Part shown: one piece after another, positions 1 through 5,930 of the stretch
Layout of the letters: each line of letters starts with the position of its first letter
Position numbering within the stretch: position 1 is the stretch's first letter
Source: Nitrospirota bacterium
GTDB taxonomy: Bacteria > NPL-UPA2 > JAGMAN01
NCBI GenBank assembly: GCA_030605915.1
Contig: JAUWHM010000069.1
Coordinates: 1 to 5,999 of the forward strand
DNA length: 5,999 nt
Reading direction: 5' to 3'
Program-made: the position numbers and the translations under genes
Notes under the pieces: model-generated
Seen by the model: the letters and a program-made list of their open reading frames with translations, nothing else
Told to the model about the DNA's origin: nothing
Databases searched by the model: none

Positions 1-46
1 GGTAAGTTCTTCGGACATTCTCCAGACCCCAGATGACTTCCATCAT
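1..46 (-). CDS. ribF: RibF (bifunctional riboflavin kinase/FAD synthetase), N-terminal start only
   Basis: Only the first 14-15 codons are in the window. They read M(M)EVIWGLENVRRTY and run off the left edge. The family enzyme phosphorylates riboflavin to FMN and adenylylates FMN to FAD in the cytoplasm. RibF proteins commonly open with a short strand of the form M-x-V-I-x-x-L-E-N before the nucleotide-binding GxFDGxHxGH motif, which would lie outside the window. Two tandem ATGs are possible starts (46-44 and 43-41). GTA precedes them and a TAG closes the frame seven codons upstream of the first ATG. A GGAAAG element lies just upstream and can serve either ATG. The gene follows truB by 38 nt with no hairpin between, matching the widespread truB-ribF order, so it is probably co-transcribed. 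The call rests on a very short peptide plus synteny. Confidence 0.72.
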   Translation of the reverse strand, partial: MMEVIWGLENVRRTY

Positions 47-84
47 TACTTTCCAGGCAAAGGGCTATGCCGAAACTTAAATGC

Positions 85-774
85 CTATTTATGCATATAT
101 GGTTCCCACGGAGAGAGAAAATCCTCTGGATGAGGAGCTTCCCTCAACTGCTCCAAGCTGATTGAATCCTTAATGTAGAAGCGCCCGGACCTTATTCTGA
201 CGAGTTCTGCCTGATGAGCTCCGCAGCCCAAGGCCTCTCCTATATCAGCACATATGGTTCGAACATATGTCCCCTTGGAACAGACGATATTAAATCTCAC
301 TTTTGGAAGCTCCACTTCCAAGATTTTAAAAGATATCTTGACCTTGCGAGGAGTCCTCTCCACTACCTTCCCCTGCCGGGCCAGTTGATAAAGCCTTATG
401 CCATGGTGATGAATGGCTGAGACCATGGGCGGAATCTGCTCGATTTCTCCCTGGAAGTGCTTGGCCACTTCTCTAATCTGTGCTTCGCTGACCTGGAGTT
501 CATCCACCTCCTTCAATATCCGACCACTGCCATCCTGAGTATCGGTAGAGATCCCTAAGATCATGGTTCCTTCATACTCTTTATCATGGTTAATCAAAAA
601 CTTCACTGCCTTGGTGGCCTTTCCCAGGCAGATAGTTAAGACTCCGGTTGCTTCCGGATCCAGCGTGCCGGTATGGCCCACCTTCTTCATCCGGAAGATC
701 CTCCTTACCCGAAGAATCACATCGTGTGATGTCATCCCCCGAGGCTTATTGATATTCAGGATACCATCCATCAT
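85..774 (-). CDS. truB: tRNA pseudouridine(55) synthase TruB, short form without PUA domain
   Basis: TruB isomerises U55 to pseudouridine in the T-loop of most tRNAs and also acts as a tRNA folding chaperone. The 229-residue product has the catalytic block GHTGTLDPEATGVL with nucleophile Asp39. It also has the EYEG motif with Tyr67 (counterpart of E. coli Tyr76), IPPMVSAIHHHGIRLYQLAR (114-133), and CSKGTYVRTICADIG (165-179) with Arg172 (counterpart of Arg181). The protein ends after SLEQLREAP...YMHK at a TAG stop. At 229 residues it is well below the roughly 310 of E. coli or B. subtilis TruB and lacks the C-terminal PUA-like domain. The position usually held by Lys in SAxK is His122. The start overlaps the nrnA stop as ATGA (771-774); a second ATG follows at 771-769. 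The AGG that could serve as Shine-Dalgarno lies in the 3' arm of a hairpin, so coupling to nrnA translation is likely. Confidence 0.96.
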   Translation of the reverse strand: MMDGILNINKPRGMTSHDVILRVRRIFRMKKVGHTGTLDPEATGVLTICLGKATKAVKFLINHDKEYEGTMILGISTDTQDGSGRILKEVDELQVSEAQIREVAKHFQGEIEQIPPMVSAIHHHGIRLYQLARQGKVVERTPRKVKISFKILEVELPKVRFNIVCSKGTYVRTICADIGEALGCGAHQAELVRIRSGRFYIKDSISLEQLREAPHPEDFLSPWEPYMHK

Positions 775-1742
775 ATAGACTGCCTGGCCACGGCCAGGAC
801 TCTCTTCTCTACTTCCTCGATACTGCCCTCAATCAGACAGCCAGAAGCGCCCCGATGTCCTCCTCCCCCAAAGTGCTTGGCTAAACTGGCCACATTTAGC
901 TCTCCTTTCGACCGAAAGCTTACTTTAACTTTACGGTCTTCCCTCTCTCGAAAGAGGAGAGCCAATTTCACCCCTTGTAGGGATCCGATGCAATTAATGA
1001 ACCCATTCGTCTCCTGAGGGCTGGCTTGAGATTGCCAATACATCTCCCTGGTCAACCGGAACCAAGCTATCGAGCCATCGCTACTGCGCTCTAAGGTAGC
1101 TAAAGATAACCCCAAAAGTTTCTGCCGGGGAAAGGAGCTAACCCGATACACTCTCTCAGCCAGAAGTGATGGACTTACCCCTTCTTTTAAGAGGGAAGCA
1201 ACTATCTGGTGTGTTCTAGGAGTGGTGTTAGCATATTGAAATGAGCCAGTGTCAGTTAGAATGGCTGTATACAGGGAAATCGCCCTCTCTTCACCTACTG
1301 GGTAGCCCAGTGACTTGATCAAATCGAAAATCTGCTCCCCCACGGCACTGGCCTGTTCATCTACCAAGTCGATGTCTCCAAATTTATCATTACTTATATG
1401 ATGATCAATATTAATAATTAAATCTGTCTCCTTTACCAATTCTGCCACTTTTCCCACTCTCTCCAGATCACTACAATCGAGAACCAAACTCACTTGAGGG
1501 CAGTCCTCAGTTCGCCGTAATTTGGAATTAATAAAAGCTATCCTATCGCTCTGTGGCAGGAAACGAAGGTTATCCGGAACGGGATCCTCATCGATAATCA
1601 CCACCCGCTTACCCATCTCTTCAAGTAGTGAGACCAGCGCTAATTGAGAGCCTACCGAATCCCCATCTGGATTAAGGTGAGAAGTGACTAAGAAAAAGTC
1701 GTTATTCTTGAGAACCTGGATGATGTGTTCTATCTCATTCAT
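771..1742 (-). CDS. nrnA: Bifunctional oligoribonuclease / pAp phosphatase NrnA (DHH family)
   Basis: NrnA degrades nanoRNAs of about 2-5 nt to mononucleotides and hydrolyses pAp to AMP and phosphate, doing the job of Orn and CysQ in lineages lacking them. The 323-residue protein has the full DHH phosphoesterase set. These are SHLNPDGDSVGS with His22, Asp26 and Asp28, LVLDCSD with Asp89, NIDHHISN with Asp113-His114-His115, and TDTGSFQY with Asp164, all binding Mn2+. The DHHA1 substrate-binding domain follows, ending in FGGGGHRGASG (291-301). Length and motif order are normal and nothing is missing. The ATG at 1742-1740 overlaps the rbfA end by 8 nt and has AGGGA five nucleotides upstream. The stop TGA overlaps the truB ATG as ATGA. 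Position between rbfA and truB is the usual one for this gene in Firmicutes and several other phyla. Confidence 0.95.
   Translation of the reverse strand: MNEIEHIIQVLKNNDFFLVTSHLNPDGDSVGSQLALVSLLEEMGKRVVIIDEDPVPDNLRFLPQSDRIAFINSKLRRTEDCPQVSLVLDCSDLERVGKVAELVKETDLIINIDHHISNDKFGDIDLVDEQASAVGEQIFDLIKSLGYPVGEERAISLYTAILTDTGSFQYANTTPRTHQIVASLLKEGVSPSLLAERVYRVSSFPRQKLLGLSLATLERSSDGSIAWFRLTREMYWQSQASPQETNGFINCIGSLQGVKLALLFREREDRKVKVSFRSKGELNVASLAKHFGGGGHRGASGCLIEGSIEEVEKRVLAVARQSI
783..798 (-). promoter_or_regulatory. Inverted repeat over the truB ribosome-binding region
   Basis: CCTGGCC-AC-GGCCAGG is a perfect 7-bp inverted repeat with a 2-nt centre. In RNA it would probably fold as 6 bp with a 4-nt loop. 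It lies inside the last codons of nrnA, 9-24 nt before the first truB ATG. Its 3' arm contains the only AGG near that start. What is seen is the repeat and its position. That it gates truB initiation until ribosomes finish nrnA is inference; coding constraint on the nrnA codons for LAVAR could also produce it. Confidence 0.4.
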
Positions 1743-2088
1743 TTCTATCCCTGCCTATCTTTCTTAGGAGTTCCTCAATGTGGGCCCCTCTCTCAATGGA
1801 CCTATCCCATTTAAAGACAATCTCTGGAGTATAACGCAATTTGATTCTCTTGCCCATCTGGCTCCTGATAAATCCCGCCGCACTGCTCAGTCCTTTCAAA
1901 GCTTTCACCTTCTCCGATTCGTTCCCGTAGACACTGATAAAGACCTTGGCGTGGCGAAGGTCCTCGCTCAACTCTACATCAGTGACGGTGATAAATCCGA
2001 TGCGAGGGTCCTTAACTTCCTCCTGAATGATTGTGGACACTTCCTCCTTAATAGCCGTAGCTACTCGCTCCACCCGCCGGGAAACCAT
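1735..2088 (-). CDS. rbfA: Ribosome-binding factor A
   Basis: RbfA binds the immature 30S subunit near the 5' end of 16S rRNA (helix 1 and helix 44 region) and is needed for late maturation and cold adaptation. The product is 117 residues, normal for the family, and is a single KH-like domain. Signature stretches are DPRIGFITVTDVELSEDLRHAKVFISVYG (27-55) and LRYTPEIVFKWDRSIERG, followed by a helix HIEELLRKI. The start ATG (2088-2086) has a strong Shine-Dalgarno GAGGG at 2098-2094 with a 5-nt spacer, placed directly after the stop of the DUF503 gene 11 nt upstream. The gene ends in TGA, which supports the standard genetic code, and overlaps nrnA by 8 nt. Confidence 0.96.
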   Translation of the reverse strand: MVSRRVERVATAIKEEVSTIIQEEVKDPRIGFITVTDVELSEDLRHAKVFISVYGNESEKVKALKGLSSAAGFIRSQMGKRIKLRYTPEIVFKWDRSIERGAHIEELLRKIGRDRNE

Positions 2089-2099
2089 AATAACCCTCT

Positions 2100-2381
2100 T
2101 TAGAGGAGCTCTATCTCATAATCTACTACTTCTACCGAAGCTGAGGATTCAATTAAATCAACTACCTTCGATAAAACCTGATTGGCATGGCTTCTATCAT
2201 TGCTCACTACTGCTATTCCTAAGATAGCCCTCTGCCACAAATCTTCCTCTGCCACCTCAGCCACAGAGACATTAAACCTACCTTTCATCCTGTCCTTGAG
2301 GCTCCTTAGGACTTGCCGCTTGCCTTTAAGAGAATTGTTGCCCGGGATATGTAGGTCTACCTTGAGGACACCAACAACCAT
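2100..2381 (-). CDS. ylxP: DUF503 family protein (YlxP-like), function not established
   Basis: This 93-residue protein matches the DUF503/YlxP family by its pattern. It opens MVVGVLKVDLHIPGNNSLKGKRQVLRSLKDRMKGRFNVSVAEV, continues EEDLWQRAILGIAVVSNDRSHANQVLSKVVDLIE, and closes with a strand near VEVVDYEIELL. This gives a small alpha/beta fold with no signal peptide, membrane segment or catalytic motif. No biochemical role is established that I know of. Its conserved place between infB and rbfA in many bacteria suggests a link with ribosome assembly or translation, which is inference. The ATG lies 2 nt after the infB TAA. A purine-rich GAGGAAAG sits about 10-14 nt upstream, inside the infB end, so translation is probably coupled to infB. 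Confidence 0.9.
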   Translation of the reverse strand: MVVGVLKVDLHIPGNNSLKGKRQVLRSLKDRMKGRFNVSVAEVAEEDLWQRAILGIAVVSNDRSHANQVLSKVVDLIESSASVEVVDYEIELL

Positions 2382-2383
2382 CC

Positions 2384-4315
2384 TTAAAGTTCTTTCCTCT
2401 GTTCCTCCAGCGTATATGCCTCTACGATGTCTCCCTCCTGAATGTCATCGAAGTCAGCTAAGCCAATACCACATTCGTAGTTAGCTTCCACCTCCTTGAC
2501 ATCCTCCTTGAAGCGCCGTAGACTGCTGATGCTTCCCTCGTGGACTGATTCTCCGTCCCGTAGTACCGTCACTTTGGCGTTTCTCACCATCTTCCCCTCA
2601 GTGACATAAGAGCCAGCTACCGGGCCCTTCTTAGAGATCCGAAAGACCTGGCGCACCTCGGCTCGACCCAGGATTACTCTTTTGTATTCAGGTTCGAGTA
2701 ACCCCTCTAAGGCCTTCTTCACCTGAGAGGTAGCTTCATAAATAACATCATAGAAATGGATATCGACCTTCTCTTTCTCAGCTAACTCGGCTACAGCGGG
2801 CTCGGCCTTAGCATGGAATCCAATGACGATGGCATTAGAAGCTGAGGCCAGCATAACATCGGATTCGTTCACCGCTCCCACTCCCGCATGGATAACTTTT
2901 ATCTTTACCTCCTCACTACTTAATTGCTGGAGGGAATCCGATAAAGCCTCTACTGAACCCTGGACATCGCCTTTAATGATGATGGCTAACTCTTTTAGCT
3001 TGCCTTCTTCGATCTGAGCATGCAGGTCGCTGAGAGTGAGATGTCTCACCCCCCTCAATTCCTTCTCCTTGTGAAGGAGCTGACGCTTGGAACTTATCTC
3101 TTTAACCTTCCTCTCATCACCGACTGCCTGAAACAGGTCGCCAGCCTGGGGAACTCCAGTGAATCCCAGGACCTCAACCGGAATAGAAGGGGTAGCTTCC
3201 TTTACATTCTCCCCCTTATCGTTGATGAGGGCTCTCACCTTTCCTCCGAAAAGACCACAGATGAAATAGTCCCCCACCCTCAAGGTTCCCTTCTTCACCA
3301 AAACGGTGGCTACCGGACCTCTTCCCTTATCCAGTCTGGCTTCAATGACCGTTCCCTTAGCCGGCCGATTGGGATTGGCCCGCAGTTCCAGCATCTCCGC
3401 CTCTAAGATGAGCATCTCTAACAAATGTTCTAACCCGCGCTTCTCAGTAGCTGATACCTCAGCACAGATGGTCTTGCCCCCTAACTCCTCTGGGGTTAGA
3501 TCATGTTCAGCCAATTGACGCTTTATCTTCATCGGATTGGCATTGGGTTTGTCTATCTTACTAATGGCCACCACCATGGGAACCCCGGCGGCTCTGGAGT
3601 GATCGATGGCCTCCATCGTCTGGGGCATGATTCCGTCATCGGCCGCTACCACCAGGACGACTACATCAGTAATCTGGGCCCCCCGGGCCCGCATAGCGGT
3701 GAAGGCTTCATGGCCAGGAGTATCTAAGAAGACCACCTTACCCTTGGGTAGCTCCACCTCATAAGCTCCGATATGCTGAGTGATCCCCCCTGCTTCTGAC
3801 CGGACCACATCGGTTTCTCTGATTACATCCAGAAGGGTAGTCTTACCGTGGTCCACATGTCCCATCACGGTGATGACCGGTGGCCGGGGACGAAGCTGGG
3901 AAGGCTCGTCCTCCACATCCTCAGCGGCCAGGGCCGCCTCCACCTCCGGAAGGACCTTAGCCTGGTAACCATGTTCTTCAATTATTTTGGTAATGACCTC
4001 CTTCTCCAATCTCTGATTGATAGAGGCAAAGGTGCCCCTTTGCATTAATTCCTTAATGAGAGTATTGGACTTCACAGCCAGTTTCCTGGCTAAGTCACCC
4101 ACCGTAATCGATTCGCCGACGATAAGGAATGGTCTTGCCCTCTCCTTCTTAGCCTTCTTCTCGGCAAAAGAGTCAGAAATAAGTTCGGCCTCAGTCTCCT
4201 CCAGAGCACTGGGGGGCTTCTTTCCCTTAACCCCTAATTGCTCTAATTCCTCGATCAGCTCACGGCTGGAGACACTGAGTTTCTTGGCTAGCTGATGGAC
4301 CCTTATCTTACCCAT
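2384..4315 (-). CDS. infB: Translation initiation factor IF-2
   Basis: IF2 is the GTPase that recruits fMet-tRNA to the 30S subunit and promotes 50S joining. The 643-residue protein has two IF2_N modules (about 1-50 and 64-120), joined by a short Lys/Arg/Glu-rich linker, then an acidic linker (about 123-140). The G domain spans about 143-305: G1 GHVDHGKT (152-159), G2 GGITQHIGAY (176-185), G3 DTPGHEAF (198-205), G4 SKID (252-255), G5 SAT (288-290). A beta-barrel domain II (about 318-405), domain III (about 425-530) and the C-terminal fMet-tRNA-binding domain (about 548-638, with YECGIG at 613-618) follow. It is shorter than the E. coli (890) and B. subtilis (716) proteins, mainly in the N-terminal linker. 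The canonical Asn of G4 NKxD is Ser252 (codon AGT, 3562-3560). The start overlaps nusA by 1 nt (TAATG). An AAGGA lies 12 nt upstream, rather far, so coupling is likely. Confidence 0.97.
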   Translation of the reverse strand: MGKIRVHQLAKKLSVSSRELIEELEQLGVKGKKPPSALEETEAELISDSFAEKKAKKERARPFLIVGESITVGDLARKLAVKSNTLIKELMQRGTFASINQRLEKEVITKIIEEHGYQAKVLPEVEAALAAEDVEDEPSQLRPRPPVITVMGHVDHGKTTLLDVIRETDVVRSEAGGITQHIGAYEVELPKGKVVFLDTPGHEAFTAMRARGAQITDVVVLVVAADDGIMPQTMEAIDHSRAAGVPMVVAISKIDKPNANPMKIKRQLAEHDLTPEELGGKTICAEVSATEKRGLEHLLEMLILEAEMLELRANPNRPAKGTVIEARLDKGRGPVATVLVKKGTLRVGDYFICGLFGGKVRALINDKGENVKEATPSIPVEVLGFTGVPQAGDLFQAVGDERKVKEISSKRQLLHKEKELRGVRHLTLSDLHAQIEEGKLKELAIIIKGDVQGSVEALSDSLQQLSSEEVKIKVIHAGVGAVNESDVMLASASNAIVIGFHAKAEPAVAELAEKEKVDIHFYDVIYEATSQVKKALEGLLEPEYKRVILGRAEVRQVFRISKKGPVAGSYVTEGKMVRNAKVTVLRDGESVHEGSISSLRRFKEDVKEVEANYECGIGLADFDDIQEGDIVEAYTLEEQRKEL

Positions 4316-5547
4316 TATTTCAAAATTTCCTTAGCCGCTTCCTGAATTTTCTCTGCTCTTGCCTTCCCAATCCCCGGCACCTCGGTTAGTTTTCTTATCT
4401 CTGCCTCAGCTAATTCCTTGAGGCTGTGGAAGCCAGCCTGGATGAGAGCTTCGGCTAAACCCATTCCCACTCCGGGAAGTTTGGTCAAGCCCGCAACTGC
4501 TTCTTCCCTCTCACTAACTGCTTCCGACTCTCCTCTTATGTTAATCCTCCAGCCAGTTACTTTAGCCGCCAGGCGAACGTTCTGCCCCTTCCTTCCAATG
4601 GCCAGGGAGAGCTGCTCGTCAGAGACAATGATATCGCTTCCCTTCTCTGATGCGTTTACCTTAATATCCATAATCTTAGCCGGGCTGAGGGCATTGGTGA
4701 TGAAAGTAACTGGGTCCTCATCCCAGCGGACAATGTCTATTCTCTCCCCTCTAAGTTCTCTCATGATTGATTTTATCCGAGTCCCTCTCACTCCCACACA
4801 AGCGCCCACTGAGTCAACATTTTCCATAGAGGTGGAAACAGCTACCTTAGAACGCTCCCCCGGCTCCCGGGCCACTGATTTTATCTCCACTCCGCCCTGA
4901 TGAATCTCAGGTATTTCCAGTTCAAAGAGTTTCCTGACCAGGGTAGGGTGAGAGCGAGAAAGGATGACCTGGGGTCCCCGGCTTGCCTTCCTCACTTCCA
5001 GAATGTAAGCTGTTATTCTTTCCCCCTGCCGAAAGTTTTCCCCTGGACAGCGCTCTCGTTGAGGGAGCAGTGCTTCCGTGTTCCCCAAATCAATGACGAC
5101 ATTACCCTGTTCAAATCTCTCCACCACTCCCGTGGTTATCTCCCCCTGTTTCTCCTCATATTCTCGGTAAATATTATCTCTCTCCGCCTCCCGAATCTTC
5201 TGAATAATCACCTGTCTGGCCGTCTGAGCAGCGATGCGACCAAAATCCGGATGAGTAGCTTCAGCCTCTACAGCATCCCCTATCTTCAAATCAGGGTTTG
5301 TCTGCTTGGCCTTAGCTAATCCTATTTCCTGAGAGGGATGAGTGACCTTATCTACTACCTTTTTACTTGAGAATACCCTTATTTTTCCAGTGCTTCTGTC
5401 AATAGAAACCCTTGCCTTGGGCATAGATTCGAAGGTCCTCTTAGAGGCAGACAGTATGGCTTCCTCCACTGCCTCTATCAAAACCTCCTGGTCTATTCCC
5501 CGCTCCCTTCCCATGCTTTCCAGGATAGCTAACAGGTCTTCACTCAT
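4315..5547 (-). CDS. nusA: Transcription termination/antitermination factor NusA
   Basis: NusA binds RNA polymerase and nascent RNA and modulates pausing, intrinsic termination and antitermination. The 410-residue product has the N-terminal polymerase-binding domain (about 1-127), an S1 domain (about 134-200, GVVERFEQGNVVIDLG), KH1 (about 203-275, GVRGTRI at 252-258) and KH2 (about 278-345, AIGRKGQNV at 316-324). A C-terminal tandem helix-hairpin-helix module follows (about 352-408, with LPGVG and VPGIG hairpins). The tail is absent from B. subtilis NusA and resembles, in fold class, the C-terminal repeats of E. coli NusA. The start ATG at 5547-5545 is fixed by AGGAG at 5560-5556 with an 8-nt spacer. 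It is the first gene of the operon, with its own promoter; rimP, normally just upstream, is not present. The stop TAA shares one base with the infB ATG. Confidence 0.97.
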   Translation of the reverse strand: MSEDLLAILESMGRERGIDQEVLIEAVEEAILSASKRTFESMPKARVSIDRSTGKIRVFSSKKVVDKVTHPSQEIGLAKAKQTNPDLKIGDAVEAEATHPDFGRIAAQTARQVIIQKIREAERDNIYREYEEKQGEITTGVVERFEQGNVVIDLGNTEALLPQRERCPGENFRQGERITAYILEVRKASRGPQVILSRSHPTLVRKLFELEIPEIHQGGVEIKSVAREPGERSKVAVSTSMENVDSVGACVGVRGTRIKSIMRELRGERIDIVRWDEDPVTFITNALSPAKIMDIKVNASEKGSDIIVSDEQLSLAIGRKGQNVRLAAKVTGWRINIRGESEAVSEREEAVAGLTKLPGVGMGLAEALIQAGFHSLKELAEAEIRKLTEVPGIGKARAEKIQEAAKEILK

Positions 5548-5555
5548 AGAAATTT

Positions 5556-5560
5556 CTCCT
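5556..5560 (-). promoter_or_regulatory. nusA Shine-Dalgarno site
   Basis: AGGAG on the minus strand lies 8 nt before the nusA ATG, near-ideal spacing. With transcription starting at about 5564 from the promoter upstream, the leader would be only about 17 nt, leaving no room for a riboswitch or attenuator before nusA. Confidence 0.85.
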
Positions 5561-5571
5561 ATCTGGCCTTG

Positions 5572-5600
5572 ATTATAACATATCCCTCAAACTCTGGCAA
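5572..5600 (-). promoter_or_regulatory. Sigma70-type promoter with extended -10, driving the nusA operon
   Basis: On the minus strand the -35 is TTGCCA (5600-5595, five of six consensus bases). It is followed by a 17-nt spacer and a perfect TATAAT -10 (5577-5572), preceded by TG plus one base, the extended -10 element. A purine at about 5564-5563 is the expected transcription start. A T-rich stretch (TGTGTTTTTC, 5610-5601) sits upstream of the -35 where an UP element could act. All elements are seen directly; that this is the main operon promoter is inferred from position and strength. Confidence 0.85.
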
Positions 5601-5610
5601 GAAAAACACA

Positions 5611-5660
5611 AGGAAATTGGAAATAATTCAAGGAAGGGTTAGTGGGGTGGGGTGCTGTTT
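5611..5660 (-). terminator. C-rich, G-poor spacer, possible Rho-dependent termination region
   Basis: Read on the minus strand this 50-nt stretch, starting 6 nt after the stop of the aminotransferase remnant, has 20 C and only 2 G by hand count, including CACCCCACCCCACT. C-rich, G-poor, unstructured RNA is the hallmark of Rho-loading (rut) sites. No GC hairpin followed by a U-run is visible, so an intrinsic terminator is not supported. The T-run at 5605-5602 has no stem before it. The assignment as a rut site is inference. On the plus strand the same bases give G-runs (5636-5652). Confidence 0.3.
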
Positions 5661-5666
5661 ATCTCT

Positions 5667-5930
5667 TCAACTCAAAAGCTCGCCTATGTTTTTCTTAACT
5701 TTCCTTATCGTTTCTATTACCAAGTCAACGTTTTTTCTTTCCATAAGAAAATCTTTATCCAAAGCAATTACTTCTGATTCATAAATTCGCTTAGCCTCAG
5801 GACAATGAACTTTAGAATAATCAATCTTATTTCCATAAAGTAAATTCTTTTTTATATCCCGAAAAGCAGGGTTTTGGTATATCGGTTCATTGTGTGCTGT
5901 CCCACATGGGACCCCGAGTAGGTTATCCAA
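5667..5930 (-). pseudogene. C-terminal remnant of a DegT/DnrJ/EryC1/StrS-family aminotransferase
   Basis: The frame reads LDNLLGVPCGTAHNEPIYQNPAFRD, then YGNKIDYSKVHCPEAKRIYESEVIALDKDFLMERKNVDLVIETIRKVKKNIGEL, and ends in TGA. This matches the tail of PLP-dependent sugar aminotransferases: the GVPC-x-x-EPLY-x-x-P-x-F segment, the DYSKV-x-CP-x-A block and the final amphipathic helix VxxVIEAIxKV. About 88 residues remain of a family usually near 370-420. The PLP-binding lysine and most of the fold are missing. The only start-like codon is a TTG at 5930 without a good Shine-Dalgarno, and the same frame meets TGA at 5957-5955. Upstream codons do not resemble the family. Two sampled 60-nt lines (5701-5760, 5821-5880) each have 18 G+C, against 29 in a nusA line (4741-4800), suggesting different origin or relaxed constraint. 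It is most likely a decaying or truncated gene; a frameshifted gene or an assembly join at 5931-5999 is possible. Confidence 0.62.

Noticed and set aside
47..84. Possible terminator between truB and ribF
   Set aside because: The 38-nt gap shows no stem followed by a T-run; ribF is more likely co-transcribed.
250..270. Palindrome-like ACATATG-GTTCGAA-CATATGT inside truB, with two CATATG sites
   Set aside because: It encodes the invariant GTYVRTIC motif; the 7-bp arms follow from those codons and lie deep in the gene, so an operator is unsupported.
3676..3690. GC-only inverted repeat GGGCCC-CCC-GGGCCC inside infB
   Set aside because: It falls in the codons of the conserved RARGAQ segment and has no U-run; it looks like codon choice rather than a terminator.
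4418..5319. Long plus-strand open frames opposite nusA, and similar ones opposite infB and truB
   Set aside because: They are antisense shadows of strongly conserved genes, with low-complexity composition, no recognisable domain and no Shine-Dalgarno support.
5636..5652. Plus-strand G-runs (GGG, GGGG, GGGG) that could suggest a G-quadruplex
   Set aside because: Only three runs of three or more G are present, so a three-layer intramolecular quadruplex cannot form; the C-rich reading of the transcribed strand is more plausible.
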